The notes: a model not told the origin generated them from the sequence alone. A stretch of 64,000 bases of DNA from Capsaspora owczarzaki ATCC 30864 (GCF_000151315.2 NW_011887293.1:1031585-1095584), one strand, 5' to 3'; positions 34,309 to 47,187 are shown, counted from the stretch's first letter. Numbers and translations: made by a program.

Positions 34309-37300
34309 TTACAACTCGGTATGGCTTTCGGTTGGTTCCGAATCGGCCACCACAGGTTGAGCAGCGGCGGTCTGGTTGGCTTCAAATTGCTCAAGCACGG
34401 CTTTGATGGTCACGTCGTAGGAGGGCCACTCGGGCAAGATACGCGTGGCAGCGGCCAGCTTTGGTTCTTTTGTGAGCGGATTGTTGCACTGTCATTCAAG
34501 TCAACAGCAAGTGAGTCTCGCAACCCCAAAGAAACGGGCACAATCAAAACGTTGTTCACACCAGAAAAAATCCGCTCACCAAATCAATCGTCTTGGCACG
34601 CTTCTTGGCCTCATCCGAGCACCAAGTTTCACACCACAGCCACTCGGACGGTAGCGAAAAGATGGGCAATTGGTGCATCATGTTGTTCGGGAGATCCTGG
34701 TCGAGGTTTGACAAGCTGTTTGGATCCGGGGCGAGCTGCTGGTAGGAGGCACGAAGTTGATCGCCGGCCGAGATTGCGCGGAAGCGAATCAGATCAATCA
34801 CATACAGCGCACTACATAGAAAACGCGCGAAAAGGAATGAGAAAAAGGGCAACACAAGAGCAAAACAAAACAAAAAAAAACCCACAAAAGAGGGAAAAAA
34901 AAAACCTCGTCAACAACACCAAAACGTGCCCTGAGGACTTTGGTACCTAATATGATACGGACGTCCAGCCAAATGCGTCTTCCAATAGCCGGAATCCCAG
35001 AAGCGGAAACCGTCCATCTCGCGACGGTCGGAGCAGAACGGCACATAACCATAGGGCGCTCCCTTCAAATCGATCGCGGCCAACTCTGCAAGATCAGCTC
35101 GAACGGTTTGGTCCGAGTCGACGAAAATAATCTTGTGAACGCCCAGAGGGAAGAGCACATCCAAGAACAGAATCTTGTACGCCCAAATTGTTCGAATCTT
35201 GTTTGTCTGAGCAAACACCCAAGCAGGCCACTTGTAGGTGACAAGTTCCACTTCAAAGTGGAACTGTTCTGCCAAAAAGTGGATGGACTCCTGTGGGTTG
35301 CAGCCAAAGCAAACAGTGAGACACCGAGAGACCAGATACTTCTTCAGAGCAGAAAAACAAAAAAGAAAAGAAAAAAAGAACGCGGGCGAATCCATTCGAA
35401 CGCACTTTAAACTGAGGCGACAGGTAGTTTTTGATTAGCCAAAACTTGACGGGGTGACGCGTGTTGTTGACCACACTCAAAAGCATGATGCGCAAAAAGC
35501 GTTCATACAAATGACCCGAGGCCACAGAGAACACGTGAATAGTTTCGAGGTTGGGGTCCGGCATGCGGGGCTGAATCATCGCAACTTCAGAGTCTGCGGC
35601 CTCGGCTTTCTGATCTGCTGCTTTTTGACCACCAAGCAAGTTTGTGAACGAAGCCCAGACACCACCCTCTTGGGGTTTCTCTTCAGCTGTCGTGGCTGGA
35701 GCCTCAGCCGCAGCCGCAGCCTCAGCCGCAGCCGCAGCAGCCGCCGAAGCCTCTGCTCGTCGGGCACGCTGCTCCTTTTGTTCTGCAATGCTTGCCTGAT
35801 ACAGCTCGTACAACAGATCTTGTTGCACTGCAGCTGGTCGTCGTTGGGCCTGCCATCCAATCCCAACAGTCAGAATGCGAAAGCACAAAAAAACCCAAAC
35901 ACAAAACCCCCCAGTCGCATGCAGCAACATGTCATCACCGCAACATTCAGCGTTTACCAAAAACACAACGTTCTTGCCACGCAAGTCAGTCATTGCCGCA
36001 ACCAATTCGCTGTCGACATGGGCGTCGGGGTAATAGACGGTTGAAGCAGTGCGAAGGACAACGTCCTGCTTGCCGCGCGACATGAGCTGCAGGAATTGCT
36101 GATTGGGATCCTCTGCCACAAAGCCAATGCTGTACATTTCAGCAGGGCGGCCAGGGCGAACGGCCACACGCCAAACACCCGGAGACAGTTGGAGTTGAAA
36201 GTAGCCCATGGTTTCCATCACAACAGTGTCTTTTGCCTTGGCCGCGCCATCCGCAACAAGCGGCTCGGCAATCAACTGCAGACCACGCGGAGCAGCACCA
36301 GATTGCTCAAAGCAAGATCCTGCACACAAAACAGATACAACCATGATTGTTTTAGCGCAAAATTAATTCGAAGAAATGCCCTGGTCTCCCTAGTTGACAT
36401 CTGTTCCCCACACAAGTCCGCCTTCGTACCTTGAATGAGCAAGTGCTCGAGCTCAAAAACGGCAGTGACAGCAGTCTTAACGTCCGAGAGACGAATGTTG
36501 TCCAAGTCGTAACTGCAAGAGACCGAGCCAATCAGCCAGGCGTTCGGCGTGTCGACCGCCAGCGTGTACAAGGGAGCGGTTGGCAGTCCAGAAAAGTGCG
36601 CAGCAGGGACGTTGGACATTCTGCGGGCAAAGTGTCACCAGAGCAGAGTGTTAAACTTTTGGCAAGTGGAGCAAGCGAGAAGCAGCACCCACCAGAAGGC
36701 ATACCTGTGTTGAGCGTCAAACACAACGCGAGGATCCAAGACCATGCGGTAGTATCGGTTGACTTTGATGGCGTCAATCTTGTGAACCGGAGTGAGGATG
36801 ATTCGCATGGTCACTGGCAAGGCATCACGAATTGTCTATGCACGACAAATGCAAGTCAGGCAAGGGAGGAGAGCATGCCACGTAGACCCAAGCACACTCG
36901 TGAGAGAATCGTACATGCAACAACGGAACCAGGCGCTGAGCTTCTTGAGAGAGTGGATCTACGAGAGCAACCACGTGGAACTTTGGAAGCACCGGGTCGG
37001 CAATGACGGAGCTCGTTTCGATCGCGCTTTACAACCAAAACAGGTGAGCAACCAAAAAGCCACGTGCCTCTCTCACAGTCTGCGCGGCCTACATACCCTG
37101 GGGCAGCAGACACGTGACCAATAATGCGCGAGCGTTCACCCTTGAAGCTGCCGAGGACGGCGTGGGCTCGGATGAGCAGAATGGACCTACCAAACAAAAA
37201 AAAAAAAGAGGATTTCTTACAACAATGTGATTTCTCATCTCTGCCAACACCCCCCGTAATGTGAAATCACACCACATTCTCTCCGCGCTTACTTGTCCTG

Positions 37301-40300
37301 CGAAGTAGTGAGGCCGTTGACAACAGATGTGAGTTGCCGAACGGATTCGCGAGTTTGGTTCTCCTCGATTAGCTTGAAATCATGCCAAGAGAGGCGATCT
37401 GCGCTCGAGATGGGTCCATAAATCTAAGAAAAAGCAGCACAAGACTCGCAGTTGAGTTGTCTCACCGAAGCAACAGCGCTTCAAACACACGAGCTGTAAC
37501 ATACCCGGCCGTTCGTCACAATCACAGTCGTGCCAGCACTCGTGTCGAACATGCCTTGCACGTGAGCATTGTTGCTCAACAGGCCTGCACGGAAGGTAGC
37601 ATCATCCAACGACTCAAACACCTTGGCGAAGACATCCGGCTTGCTGTTCTTGACCTTGCTCAGCAGGGAGACTGCCTCGGGCAATGTATGGGCAATTTCC
37701 GCGGCTCCACCAAGCTGCTCATGCAAGCGTTGGAAGAGGATCATTGCAAACTCGCCAGCAACGACCGGCGCCTGCGACTGCGACACCGCTTGCATCACGA
37801 GCCCCCAGAAAACGGTGACTTGGTCAACATCGCCCCGCGAAGGGTTGAGCAAGACTGCCATGCGGGAGGACTTGCGAGCCTGAATCATGTCAAAGTAGTG
37901 GCAAGAAAACACCACACACACAAAAAAAAATCAGCACGCAAAAGTCAACATGGGCATGGTCAATGTCATTCCAATGTCTTACATGGCCAGTCGAAAGGTA
38001 GGTGAAGGCCTGTCTGAGCAGCCGAAGATTGTGTTCTGCAACAAAATCGGAAACTACCAGGAGGTGGCTGAACGATGTCGCTCCAGTATGCTCCACTGCA
38101 AACACACACGGCAAAAAGCAAAGAGTGTGTCAAGTCAGACACGTCAAAAAAAGAGAAAAAACAAAAAAACAAAAAACAAAAACAACAAACTACCTGCCTC
38201 AAACCCCCCCCCCCACCAAAGGACTCTGCACCCTACCTTCGTTGCGATACAGCCAACGGACAGACGCAAGGAAATGCTCCGCTGCGGTTGTCTCGTACGA
38301 GGCAAAGCGAATGGACGCCTCGTCAGTGGGAATCACGCGCAGCGACAAACGGGCCATGGCTTGGTTCTTTGACAGGGCGTGTGCGTACATGTCGGTCTGC
38401 TCGTGGACGACACGGTGGTGAATGTCCATCAAGATGGGGTAAAGTTGTTGGAAGTAGTCCTGGTGCATCTGCCCAGGCGCATCGACCATGTCAAACGGCC
38501 GGTAGACGCCATTGAGGAAGGTGGCAGGGTACTGGTAGATGCCGCGTTGGTTGACCATGTCATTCCAGTCGCCGATGGCTTGATTGTACCCAGAAGTGGG
38601 AAGAATGACGGTATCAAACTCTTCAGAGTCAAAGCCCATCTCCTCATACCGAGCGCGAACTGCCTTCAAGGAGACAGCCTGGTCTTGGCGGGCCGTTGGA
38701 TTGATCTTTGGTGCAAAAACGGAACAAGAACAGGTTGAGTTGAAGCTATTCAACGAAGAGCTCAAGGGGAAACACAAAAACAAAACAAAACCCTAAACAA
38801 ACACACACACACACACACACAAAAAAGCAAAGGCATACAAAACCCCCTGAGATCGTCGTACCGAATGCAGGAAGCGCATCGCAGCCAAGCGGTCGTGTTC
38901 GTCAAGTGCATGCAAGAAGAGGCGAAGAATCACCTCCAAAAGACTACCAACATGCCCTTTGCCAAGAGAAACCTCCTCGCGCATTGCGATTGAAAATGGA
39001 CTCGAGTTTGGTCCAAGGAGCTCGTTACCAGACACAAAAACGACTCCAAAGCGAACGGGCGTCATACGGGCAACGGCGTCAATCAGCTGGGCGATGCCAA
39101 TGTAACTGGTGGGAGAGGAGAGATCTGCGACAAAAAGGTAGTGGAACACGTTCTTGCGCACATACTTCATCTGACCAGGGTACGATGGGCGCAACATCTA
39201 GAGTGCAAGCAAGCCAAGCAACCCATTCGTGAGATGAGTGAAGGCACAAGAAAGCAAAGCACAAAATCCGGAAAACAAAATGCCCAAAAATGTTCCACTT
39301 ACATCTCTCAAGAGTGGTGGAAACCTCGCATACACGTCATCTCGTTCCAAATTGTTAATCCAGATGACGGCGGGGGAGTTGACGTCGACCGCTACAACGG
39401 GAACGGGTTGCGGACGCACGCCCAGATGCACCAAGCTGACAATTTGCTCGGAGGGAACACCAATCCGCAGGAGCTGGTTGTATGCCCGTGTTTCGGCATC
39501 AAACCTGTCCAGAATACTGTAGAATGCAATGGTGCAACGTGAGTGACGGACAATACACACCAACATAGATACACACACACACACTCAAAAAAAAAATCGC
39601 TGCCAACCAGGCGAAGGATTAAGGAGCAGACAACCATAAGTTGACAGCAATGTACAACAGAAATCAAAACAAAACGTACGTGAAAACATCCTCATCCAGA
39701 GGAATGGACAGGCCGTTCAGAAACAGGGCGGAAGTCCCCTGCCCAAAACCAAGCTGACCAACCTTGGAGCTGCCGGCGATAATAACATCCTGGACGGTAG
39801 AATTGAGCTTCATGCGAGAGAGCGGGCGGTACATGGAGGGCATGTTGCGCGCAATGTCGAGGAGCGACGCCAGCGGGTCTTGCGACTGCAAAACCGTCTG
39901 ACTCGCTTGAAGCCCAAGCTCTGCCAGTTCCCACTGCTTGAGCTCGGTGAGAGTATTAATCTCCTTCCACATGTGTTCCCGCAGCTTGACAAGGTCGGCC
40001 TGCGAATCTGGGTAAATTTCGCGAAGTCGCCCAAACAGAAAGCCGCCGAGCTCGTCCGATGTTTCAATTCCGGAGAGATCGCTCTGCTTGTGCAGCGCTG
40101 CATCCACACAATCCGCAAACGGTGAGAAAAAAAATACATGGTTGTTTTCTTTTGTCTTCAATATATCGGTTCAAAACAAATCCAGCAGTTACCTTCAGAG
40201 ATTTTACTGTCATCCACGGCCTTGTACTCGAGACTCTTGATTGCCAGCTCAACGCCATAGCCGCTGAGCTGGGCAGGCTGCGAAGAGGCGCGTGTCACTG

Positions 40301-41381
40301 ATGCTGTCGTAGAAGCAAGGGTGGAAGGGGCGAGATGGCGGAAGACGAGCTGAATCTGGCCATTGTTGGCGAGTTCACGCAGCCGGGTAGAGAAGGCGCC
40401 CAGCAGCTGCGACTCAAAAGAGGCATACAAGATGATTGTCATGATCGGGGCAGAGGCACCACGGGCAGCTGGAAAGACGTGATCCGATGGAAAAATGGTA
40501 TCAGCAACACTATGTGAATTGAAATTGGAAAGTTTCCGTGTGAGTGCAGCCTTTTGCAAGCAACAACACCCTCCTTCTCCCCAGCAAGTGCACACTACTC
40601 ATTGAATGAACATCCAATGGGTTTTGTGGTTTTGTGTTGGGGCTTGTACCTTGCAGCGAGAGCATTGGGTGCGTTTGTGCTGCCGAGCAGGAGCGCATCG
40701 AGATCAGCAATCCGGCATGCAATGCCGACACCTGGGCGCACGACCGCAAGATCGTGGTCGCATGGGTTGCGAGGAGCCGTGTCCGCGCCAGAGTCGGCCC
40801 GGTTGATGACGGCAGCAAAGTGTGAGCTGGCAAGCTGGAACTGAGTGTCGACAGCGACCGAGTAGTAGCGCATCGCCAGAGCAAACTCCATGACGGCAAT
40901 CTCGGTGAGCGTGATGTGCTCACTTGCTGCGTGCACAAGCGCAGCGTACATTGCGCGATCAGTTGGAGCAGCGCCGGTTGAGGATGAAGGGGCAGCGAAG
41001 GGCAGTCGCACAGTGGTATCGAGAAACTCCCAGAACTTGCCAGCGCGTGCCATGTACTCACTGCATCAGAGAGAAAGACAGACAAAAACCAGACAGCCAG
41101 GTCAGTCGTGGAACGGCGGAAGAAGAGTTGAAAACGCGCGCGCGAGCGAGATCTCCAACTGAAACTGCATTGAAACGCCGACCGACGTGAGTTGGCGTGA
41201 GTGGGTGGGTGAGTGAGAACGAGGGGGAGGGGGGAGGCTACCTGGCTTCTGCAATCAGCGGCGTGGCATGCCACTTGGCACGCAGGGTGAGGTGCACGGG
41301 CGGACTGGCGGACGACGCGCAGGATGTTGCTGGAGCGAGCAGCAGCAGCAGCGGAAGCAGCACCGCCACGAGCCGTCGCAT
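34309..41381 (-). CDS. UGGT: UDP-glucose:glycoprotein glucosyltransferase (ER quality control)
   Basis: A multi-exon gene of about 7.1 kb. It starts at 41381 with a signal peptide ([20 protein letters not shown]). Most of the protein is the folding sensor with thioredoxin-like domains; recognisable segments include [20 protein letters not shown] and [16 protein letters not shown]. The C-terminal GT24 catalytic domain reads [45 protein letters not shown] (DxD), [57 protein letters not shown] and [20 protein letters not shown]. The extreme C-terminus is HTEL, an HDEL-like ER retrieval signal. The enzyme reglucosylates misfolded N-glycoproteins for the calnexin cycle. Individual exon borders were not all fixed, but order and domains are complete. 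Confidence 0.92.
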
Positions 41382-41730
41382 TGTGTGAATCTTGGAGTGG
41401 CGCATTTTTGATTTTAGATATGCGCTTTTTATAATTACACGAGAGAGGGAGAGGGAGAGGGAGAGATGCAAACAGACGGAATGGCAAAACAAAGCACAAA
41501 TCGAGTCTTCTTCTCAGCTCAACTCTGCCTCTTCTTTAACATCTTGCTTGGCTTCCGCTTTGAGAGCAGCCGGTTGCCTTCTCATCTTGAAAATCTCCTT
41601 TGGCCTGCCTCTTGATGGTGTCTACCCGACTCGTCCCGTTGCACAGCAAGAGAAGCGATACAGGCATCCAAATTGCTGCATCGCTGTTCAACTTGTTTGA
41701 CCTTCAGCTCAGATACCAAAATCACTCAAA

Positions 41731-41812
<82 letters not shown>

Positions 41813-42925
41813 AAAACAAACGCCCGTCCAAGCGATACATGTATCCTGTGTGACGGAAATTTCAAACACCCAAAACAACCTGATTTTCGCCTGATTTTTT
41901 TTCCTCCACTGGTTTCTCCCCTCATTTTAAACATACTCTGTCAATCAACAACAGCACCAAACCAACAAGAGCCAAATTCAAGTGATGGATCATGCGCAGA
42001 ACAGTCTGGCTGTGTGTGTGCGCCAGTCTTTTCTCCCCTTAGCGTAGCCGTGTAAGCCACTCACATTTATGGCAACAAACTGCGATTTTTTTAACCGTTT
42101 TCTTTTTTTCATTTTCATTTTTTTTTTTTCGTTTCTTTTCGACTTTTGCGCGACTTTTGCTGGACGAGGTGGAAGTAGTCTGCCTTCTCCTGCTTTGGTC
42201 GCCTTGTTTACCGTGTGTTGAGCGACGATGCGCAGTGTGAGATGCGCCGCTCTTTGGAGTAACCTACTAAAAAAAAAAATAAAAAAAAATAACAAGTGCT
42301 TGATCCCTCAACGAATCGCTTGAAGCTTGCTTCGAGGGCGGTTCGAGTGCCGAGACGACCAGGAGCGGAAGGACCAGCTCGGCATCGTCTGATCAGCACG
42401 CGCCATTGCGCTCTGGCCCCGTCGTGGGGAGTACGCGTTGTCGCAGACTTAAACAAAAAATAGAAAAAAAATAGAAAATAATCGAAAATGTGTCTACCGT
42501 TGTTCAACCACAACCACCTCACAGCGGTGCCATCCGTCCCGCAACAACGCCTGCGACGCGGCCAGTGTGTGAGCTGGCTAAGTTTGGTGCAGCAGATCGC
42601 GGCTCGGTGCGTGGTTGGGCTGGGTTGAGCCACGGAAGGGGCGAGCAACCGCAAGAGTTGGAAGAGTCGCCCACACGCAGACAAAATAACTCAAAAACAT
42701 TTAAAAATAATTCAAACATGACCAAAACCGGGTTAAATTCGATTAGGCTGCAGGTTTTTGTGGAAGGTCATCCAAAACCCGATCAAATTCGAATTGTCTG
42801 AGATTTGTTGAATAGTTCCGTACTCACTCTGACACACACACACGCACGCCAACTACTACAACAACACAGGTATTGAGCAAATCGAGCTTTATTCTCAGTC
42901 GACCAATCGGTTCTCTCCCGCGCCC
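41382..42925. other. Long intergenic region between UGGT and the WOPR-like gene
   Basis: About 1.5 kb. It contains a CA microsatellite (41738-41805), T/A-rich stretches and the presumed promoters of two divergent genes. An open minus-strand frame at 42208-42684 has composition unlike the neighbours and no recognisable domain. Two similar phrases, AACCGGGTTAAATTCGAT and AACCCGATCAAATTCGAA, sit near 42727 and 42777, possibly an imperfect repeat. Confidence 0.45.
41738..41805 (+). repeat. (CA)34 dinucleotide repeat
   Basis: Run of about 34 CA units upstream of the UGGT start codon, read directly. Confidence 0.93.
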
Positions 42926-43927
42926 ATGCAGTCCTATCCTCCTCCTCCGTTTCCGCACTATGGAGCGCCGTACGGATACCCGCCGAACTATCCTCCATAC
43001 CCATACCCCTATTGGAGCGCGCCACACACATCATACTTCCAACCTCCTCCACCACCACCACCACCTCTGCCGCCTCATTTTCCATTGCCGTCATCGCAGC
43101 AGTATTTTCAGCCGCACACGCAGCCTCAACTACCACTAGCACCACAGCCAGTACCACCGCCAGCAACAATGCCAACAGTGCCCCCAACGAAAGAGAAAAC
43201 GCGCAAGGTGGGCCATTTCACGGAAGTCACCTTTGAAGCAGGCGTGGCCCACAGCAAGTCCCTCACGCCTTCTCTGATTGCCAAGAAACCACGCAAAAAA
43301 CGCCAATCCGCAAAGGCGAAACGCCCTGCCTCAGACGCCAAGCAGCCCAAGCAGCCCAAGCAGCCCAAGCAGCCCAAGCAGTCCAAGCCGCTTGTGTTCA
43401 AAGAATCCACGCTGTCGCCCTCAGAGCTGTCTTTCCGTACTGCTCCACTCCCGTTTGACGGGTTTCACAAGCCAGATCATATCACGACTCTCTTATTCAA
43501 ACGGGCTGGAACCGAACCAGAATTGGTGTTTAACGAACGACTCTCTCGCCTCGGCAAGAAACTCATCCGCGCCAACATTGGCTTTCTCTACTCTGCCCGC
43601 ACCATCCAGCGATGGACTGACGGCCGCCTGTGGTCCAAAGCTTACATCACGAAAGCCGGATGGAAGGTATATCGTGAGGTCGAAATCCTTGAAGACAAGG
43701 GCTCGACCAAACCGCCCAAAGCCCGCACTCTCGCTGGCGGCCTGTACAAGAAGGTGCTCTCAGGTCCAGAGCCGGACTCGGAACTTCGTTTAGTCATTTA
43801 TACACGTACTGCGCCAGATGTGCGATGTACACTCGTCGCACCAGTCAAGGATCCGACAGCGGGACATTCGGAACCATCGGATGAAGAAGAGCTTGATGAG
43901 CTTGATGATGAGACGCCCGACTCGTAA
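42926..43927 (+). CDS. WOPR (Gti1/Pac2) family putative transcription factor
   Basis: Single exon, 333 residues. The first 90 are Pro/Tyr-rich. A basic segment follows (KKPRKKRQSAKAKRP, a likely nuclear signal) and then a KQP tandem. Residues from about 165 to 300 match the two-lobed WOPR DNA-binding domain: LPFDGFHKPDHITTLLFKRA, then NERLSRLGKKLIRANIGFLY, IQRWTDGRLWSKAYI (the RWTDGRxWS signature), WKVYREVE, and the second lobe GGLYKKVLSG with LRLVIYT. The tail is acidic. WOPR proteins (Wor1, Ryp1, Gti1, Pac2) are sequence-specific regulators known from fungi, so finding one here is notable. The start chosen is the first ATG of the open frame; an upstream exon is possible. Confidence 0.8.
   Translation: MQSYPPPPFPHYGAPYGYPPNYPPYPYPYWSAPHTSYFQPPPPPPPPLPPHFPLPSSQQYFQPHTQPQLPLAPQPVPPPATMPTVPPTKEKTRKVGHFTEVTFEAGVAHSKSLTPSLIAKKPRKKRQSAKAKRPASDAKQPKQPKQPKQPKQSKPLVFKESTLSPSELSFRTAPLPFDGFHKPDHITTLLFKRAGTEPELVFNERLSRLGKKLIRANIGFLYSARTIQRWTDGRLWSKAYITKAGWKVYREVEILEDKGSTKPPKARTLAGGLYKKVLSGPEPDSELRLVIYTRTAPDVRCTLVAPVKDPTAGHSEPSDEEELDELDDETPDS
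43340..43384 (+). repeat. Five-copy 9-bp coding tandem repeat (AAGCAGCCC)
   Basis: Encodes Lys-Gln-Pro repeats within the WOPR-like protein; the last copy has one base difference. Confidence 0.9.
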
Positions 43928-44215
43928 GAGGTGATTACACTGAATTTGCTTGTATTATTATTACAACATGAGAAAACAAAGCGCACTTGTCGAGAAACAG
44001 TTTTGAGCACACAATTTGTTGTTTTCAAGTTAGCACTGTACATTAATTTAACACAAACTCTGCAAGTAGTGCAGACAGAATCGAAAAAAAAACCACCAAG
44101 CCAAACTACTCAAAGGCTGCTGCAACTCGGAAACCGCACGAACAGGACATGAAACATCGCCACTTCCAAAAAAAAAAAAACCGCATGAACAGATAATTTG
44201 TTGTGTAGTGTGTTT

Positions 44216-46484
44216 TTAGATTTGAATCAGCACGGAATCTTGGTGCTTGGATGAATTCCTTGGGTTGAGCAGCTGGTAGACAATTCCGGGCTTGGTCGCT
44301 ACTTGGTGGTGCGGGAGAGCGGGGCTGTGGCGGTTGCAGCCGGCGCGCGTCTTGAGCAGGTTCCACCGCACCACAAACAGGCAAGTCATGTACACGCTGA
44401 CACCCAGTCCAGATACTGCCAAAATAAGAATATAGCCCGTCACTTCGAGCTGGTGCTGTTCAGCGGCGCGCAATGCCCCGTCACCAGCGCCGCACAGGAC
44501 AGTGCCAGCCATGACCAGCATCGTGCCAGTGACATGGGCTCCCCGAAGGGATTTGCATGACATGAACAAGCGGCCAATGCCGGCAAGAGAAAGAAGGGCG
44601 GCAAACGTTGCATACACGTCCGAGCTGTAGGTGGTTGGAGACCATAGGAAGAGGCGGACTGTGGCGGTTGAAAGGAGCGCGATGGTGGGGAAGATGTTTG
44701 GCGAGTGGCTGTTGCCCATTGCCGCTCGCCCGAGGCGCGAGGTAAAGAGCAAGCCGCCCAGACCGGCAATCACAAAGAATGCTCCAGTGCCAACGTTGCT
44801 AATGTCGGTCTCGTTCCAGGCCGTTTCGAAAAAGTGGTACGGCCATCCGTGTTGTGTGACAACGAGAATAACGCCAATCACCAAGCCAGCGCAGGCCTCT
44901 CGGAACTCGAACGCACGGGTCTGAATGCGCGAAGACAAGGATCAAAAAGAGCAAGCCGAGCAAGAAGAGCAAGAGGAACAACAAGAGCAAGCATGTGTGA
45001 GAGCTGGAGCAGGGGCAAACGCATGCACCAAAACCCAAGAGTCAACCGCGTACCTTGACAGCATTCAGAGAAAGGGCAATGCATGCCACGCCGTACAGCA
45101 CAAAGGCAAGACCAAAGACAATATGCGAGGCTCCATTTCCAAACGCACGGCCCGAGCAGACTTCGGTCAGCGCGGACATGTAGGTCAGGGTAATTCCGAC
45201 GGCATTGCAGAGAAGCGTCCATTGCAGCGCTTCCTCGAGCTGCCAAGAAAACCACCAAATATTTGCTGCAGTCTTTCGGGCAATGCGAGCCAGGCATGAG
45301 TCGTGCGGCCGGTGTGACTCGAGATTGAAATTAGGACAGCAACATTCGCCAGCCAAGCGCAAGCTCCCGCGGATGGCGGACACGCCAATCGAGGCAATGC
45401 ACATGCACATGTTGATCCAAGCGAACTGAAGCATGAATAAAAGCGGAAGAGGATGCACAAAAAAAAAACGTGAGGATAGATCAACGCCAAGATCAACGTT
45501 CCGCGTCATCTCAGTGCCAATCAGCCTCATCAAACTCCATTCCAACTCAATCCAACTGTACCTTCAGGACGGTCACCCATTCGATCGTGCCAGAGCCGCC
45601 GCTGAGCCGAATGCAGGCAATCATGGTGATGATGGCACCCGCGATGCTGATGGCGGTTGACAGTTTCCACGACCATCGGCGGAACACGAGAGCTGATCAA
45701 GCAGACGAACAAACCAACAAAACAACACAAAACTGAGACTTTGACAGTTTCACAAGCGACCATGGATGACAGACTACTCGACATTCGCTGCTGCACATCA
45801 GCTTGATTCACTCGCGTCCACAGACACACGCATCTTGTTTTTGATTTTAATTTTTTTGATCGAGTGTGAGAATGGCGCGGTACGCGTTATTATTTTGCGC
45901 CATCTTCTTTTTTGCCATTTAGTTTCTGCAAGAATATAAGCGCCTCCAGAGGGGTTTTTGTCTGGACTGCAGAACGGTATGGGTAGTACTCGATACGCGC
46001 GCGTCAGGAAAGGGGCGGGTGGATGTGCAATCAATTGGGTACAGCACAACAATCGAATTGCAAGTAGGAAGGATCGTCAAGAAGAACGCTTGGCGACCGT
46101 GCAAACAATCCACACACCCGAGTGGCACCCTTCAATCAAAGCTGCGCAGGTCACAGCAGAACGGACAAATGCTCGCTAGGGTTGCCAGCCACTTTTTAAA
46201 AATAGGGGGGGGGGAAGCGGTGGGGGCTCGATGTGGAGAGGATGGCGTGGAGAACAAGACGTACCGAACGGGATGAACACCAAGCCGCCCACAAGCAGCA
46301 GGCTGAAATTCACGGCGACACTCCGCATGGCTGCGTTGGCCTCAGCGGTCACTGGGTCGCCATACAGCTGAAACAAGTGCTCGCGCAGCTCTAGGTGCTC
46401 CTTGAATGGATTGACAATGATGCGGCGAGGGTATTCGAGCGGTGGCTGAGCGACATAGTCGACCAACTCAAGCGGAGATGACAT
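44216..46484 (-). CDS. Unknown multi-pass membrane protein
   Basis: Probably four exons, about 46484-46266, 45692-45563, 45430-45055 and 44924-44216, giving roughly 475 residues. The N-terminus (MSSPLELVDYVAQPPLEY) is soluble. About ten hydrophobic segments follow, for example VNFSLLLVGGLVFIPFG, AISIAGAIITMIACIRL, IVFGLAFVLYGVACIALSLN, GLVIGVILVVTQHGWPY and GYILILAVSGLGVSVYMTCL. The C-terminal tail is polar. A Cys-rich loop (AGECCCPNF) lies between two early helices. I do not recognise the family. Conserved-looking features to search with are the TQHGWPYHFFETAWNETDIS loop and the SLRGAHVTGT segment. Exon joins are in consistent phase where checked, but the borders are approximate. Confidence 0.65.
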
Positions 46485-46748
46485 GTTTTGAAAGTGAAGT
46501 TGCTGCTTCGGGAAAGAAACAAAGTAGAAAAATAAACGAGATGGAGGATGAGTAGAGTGAGAACAAGAAGATTTCGAAAAAAAGTGAGACTGACATGACA
46601 GGCTTAGCTTATTCTGAGTCGAAATTCAAGCTGCTTTTGGTGATGGTTTGGTTTGGAAACTCCAGTCCCCTTCTTCAAAGATCACCAAAAAAGTTCAGTC
46701 TCCTAATTTTTTTTGTGCCTTTGCCGAATACATTGTCGGTACGCTAAA

Positions 46749-47187
46749 ATGGATACTGCGCAAGTACGAGAGGCCAAGGAGACGATGGACGGTAAGGTCG
46801 CGCGTTAAGACTTTCAGGAGAAAGAAGAAGCAGTCGAGGCAACCCTCCGCCAAACCTACGCAAAGCGCGGATCCCGTCTGGCATGACGGTCTTGCAGCTA
46901 GTCGAGCGTGTGCAGAGCAGGAGCACGAGTCTCTGACGGACGGGTCGCTGCTTCGTGCTTCGTGCTTGTGTGCTTTTTTTTTTGGCGGGAAATGCTCACG
47001 TCTCGCTTTGCTCATCATGCCAACTACTGTAGTGCTCTTTGAAATGTCCAAGCTACTCGACACGGGACTGGACCGCGAGACGCTGGCCATCTGCGTGTCG
47101 TTGTGCGAATCGGGCGTCAATCCTGAGGCGCTTGCTGCCGTGGTCAAGGAGCTGCGACGCGAGTCTCGCGCCGTGTCCGAACGATGA
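46749..47187 (+). CDS. MZT1: Mitotic-spindle organizing protein 1 (MOZART1)
   Basis: Two exons (46749-46791 and 47033-47187) encode 65 residues. The product reads [14 protein letters not shown] then [40 protein letters not shown] and a basic end, matching MZT1 over its whole length; phases agree across the intron. MZT1 binds GCP N-termini and is needed to recruit and activate gamma-tubulin complexes at microtubule organising centres. The gene is small enough to be missed by gene callers. The intron is 241 nt and its acceptor is TGTAG. Confidence 0.9.

Noticed and set aside
42330-42365. Possible tRNA B-box-like phrase (GGTTCGAGTGCC)
   Set aside because: One base too long for a B box, and no matching A box or cloverleaf could be folded around it.
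42208-42684. 158-codon minus-strand frame
   Set aside because: No recognisable domain, runs through A/T homopolymers, and composition is unlike neighbouring genes.
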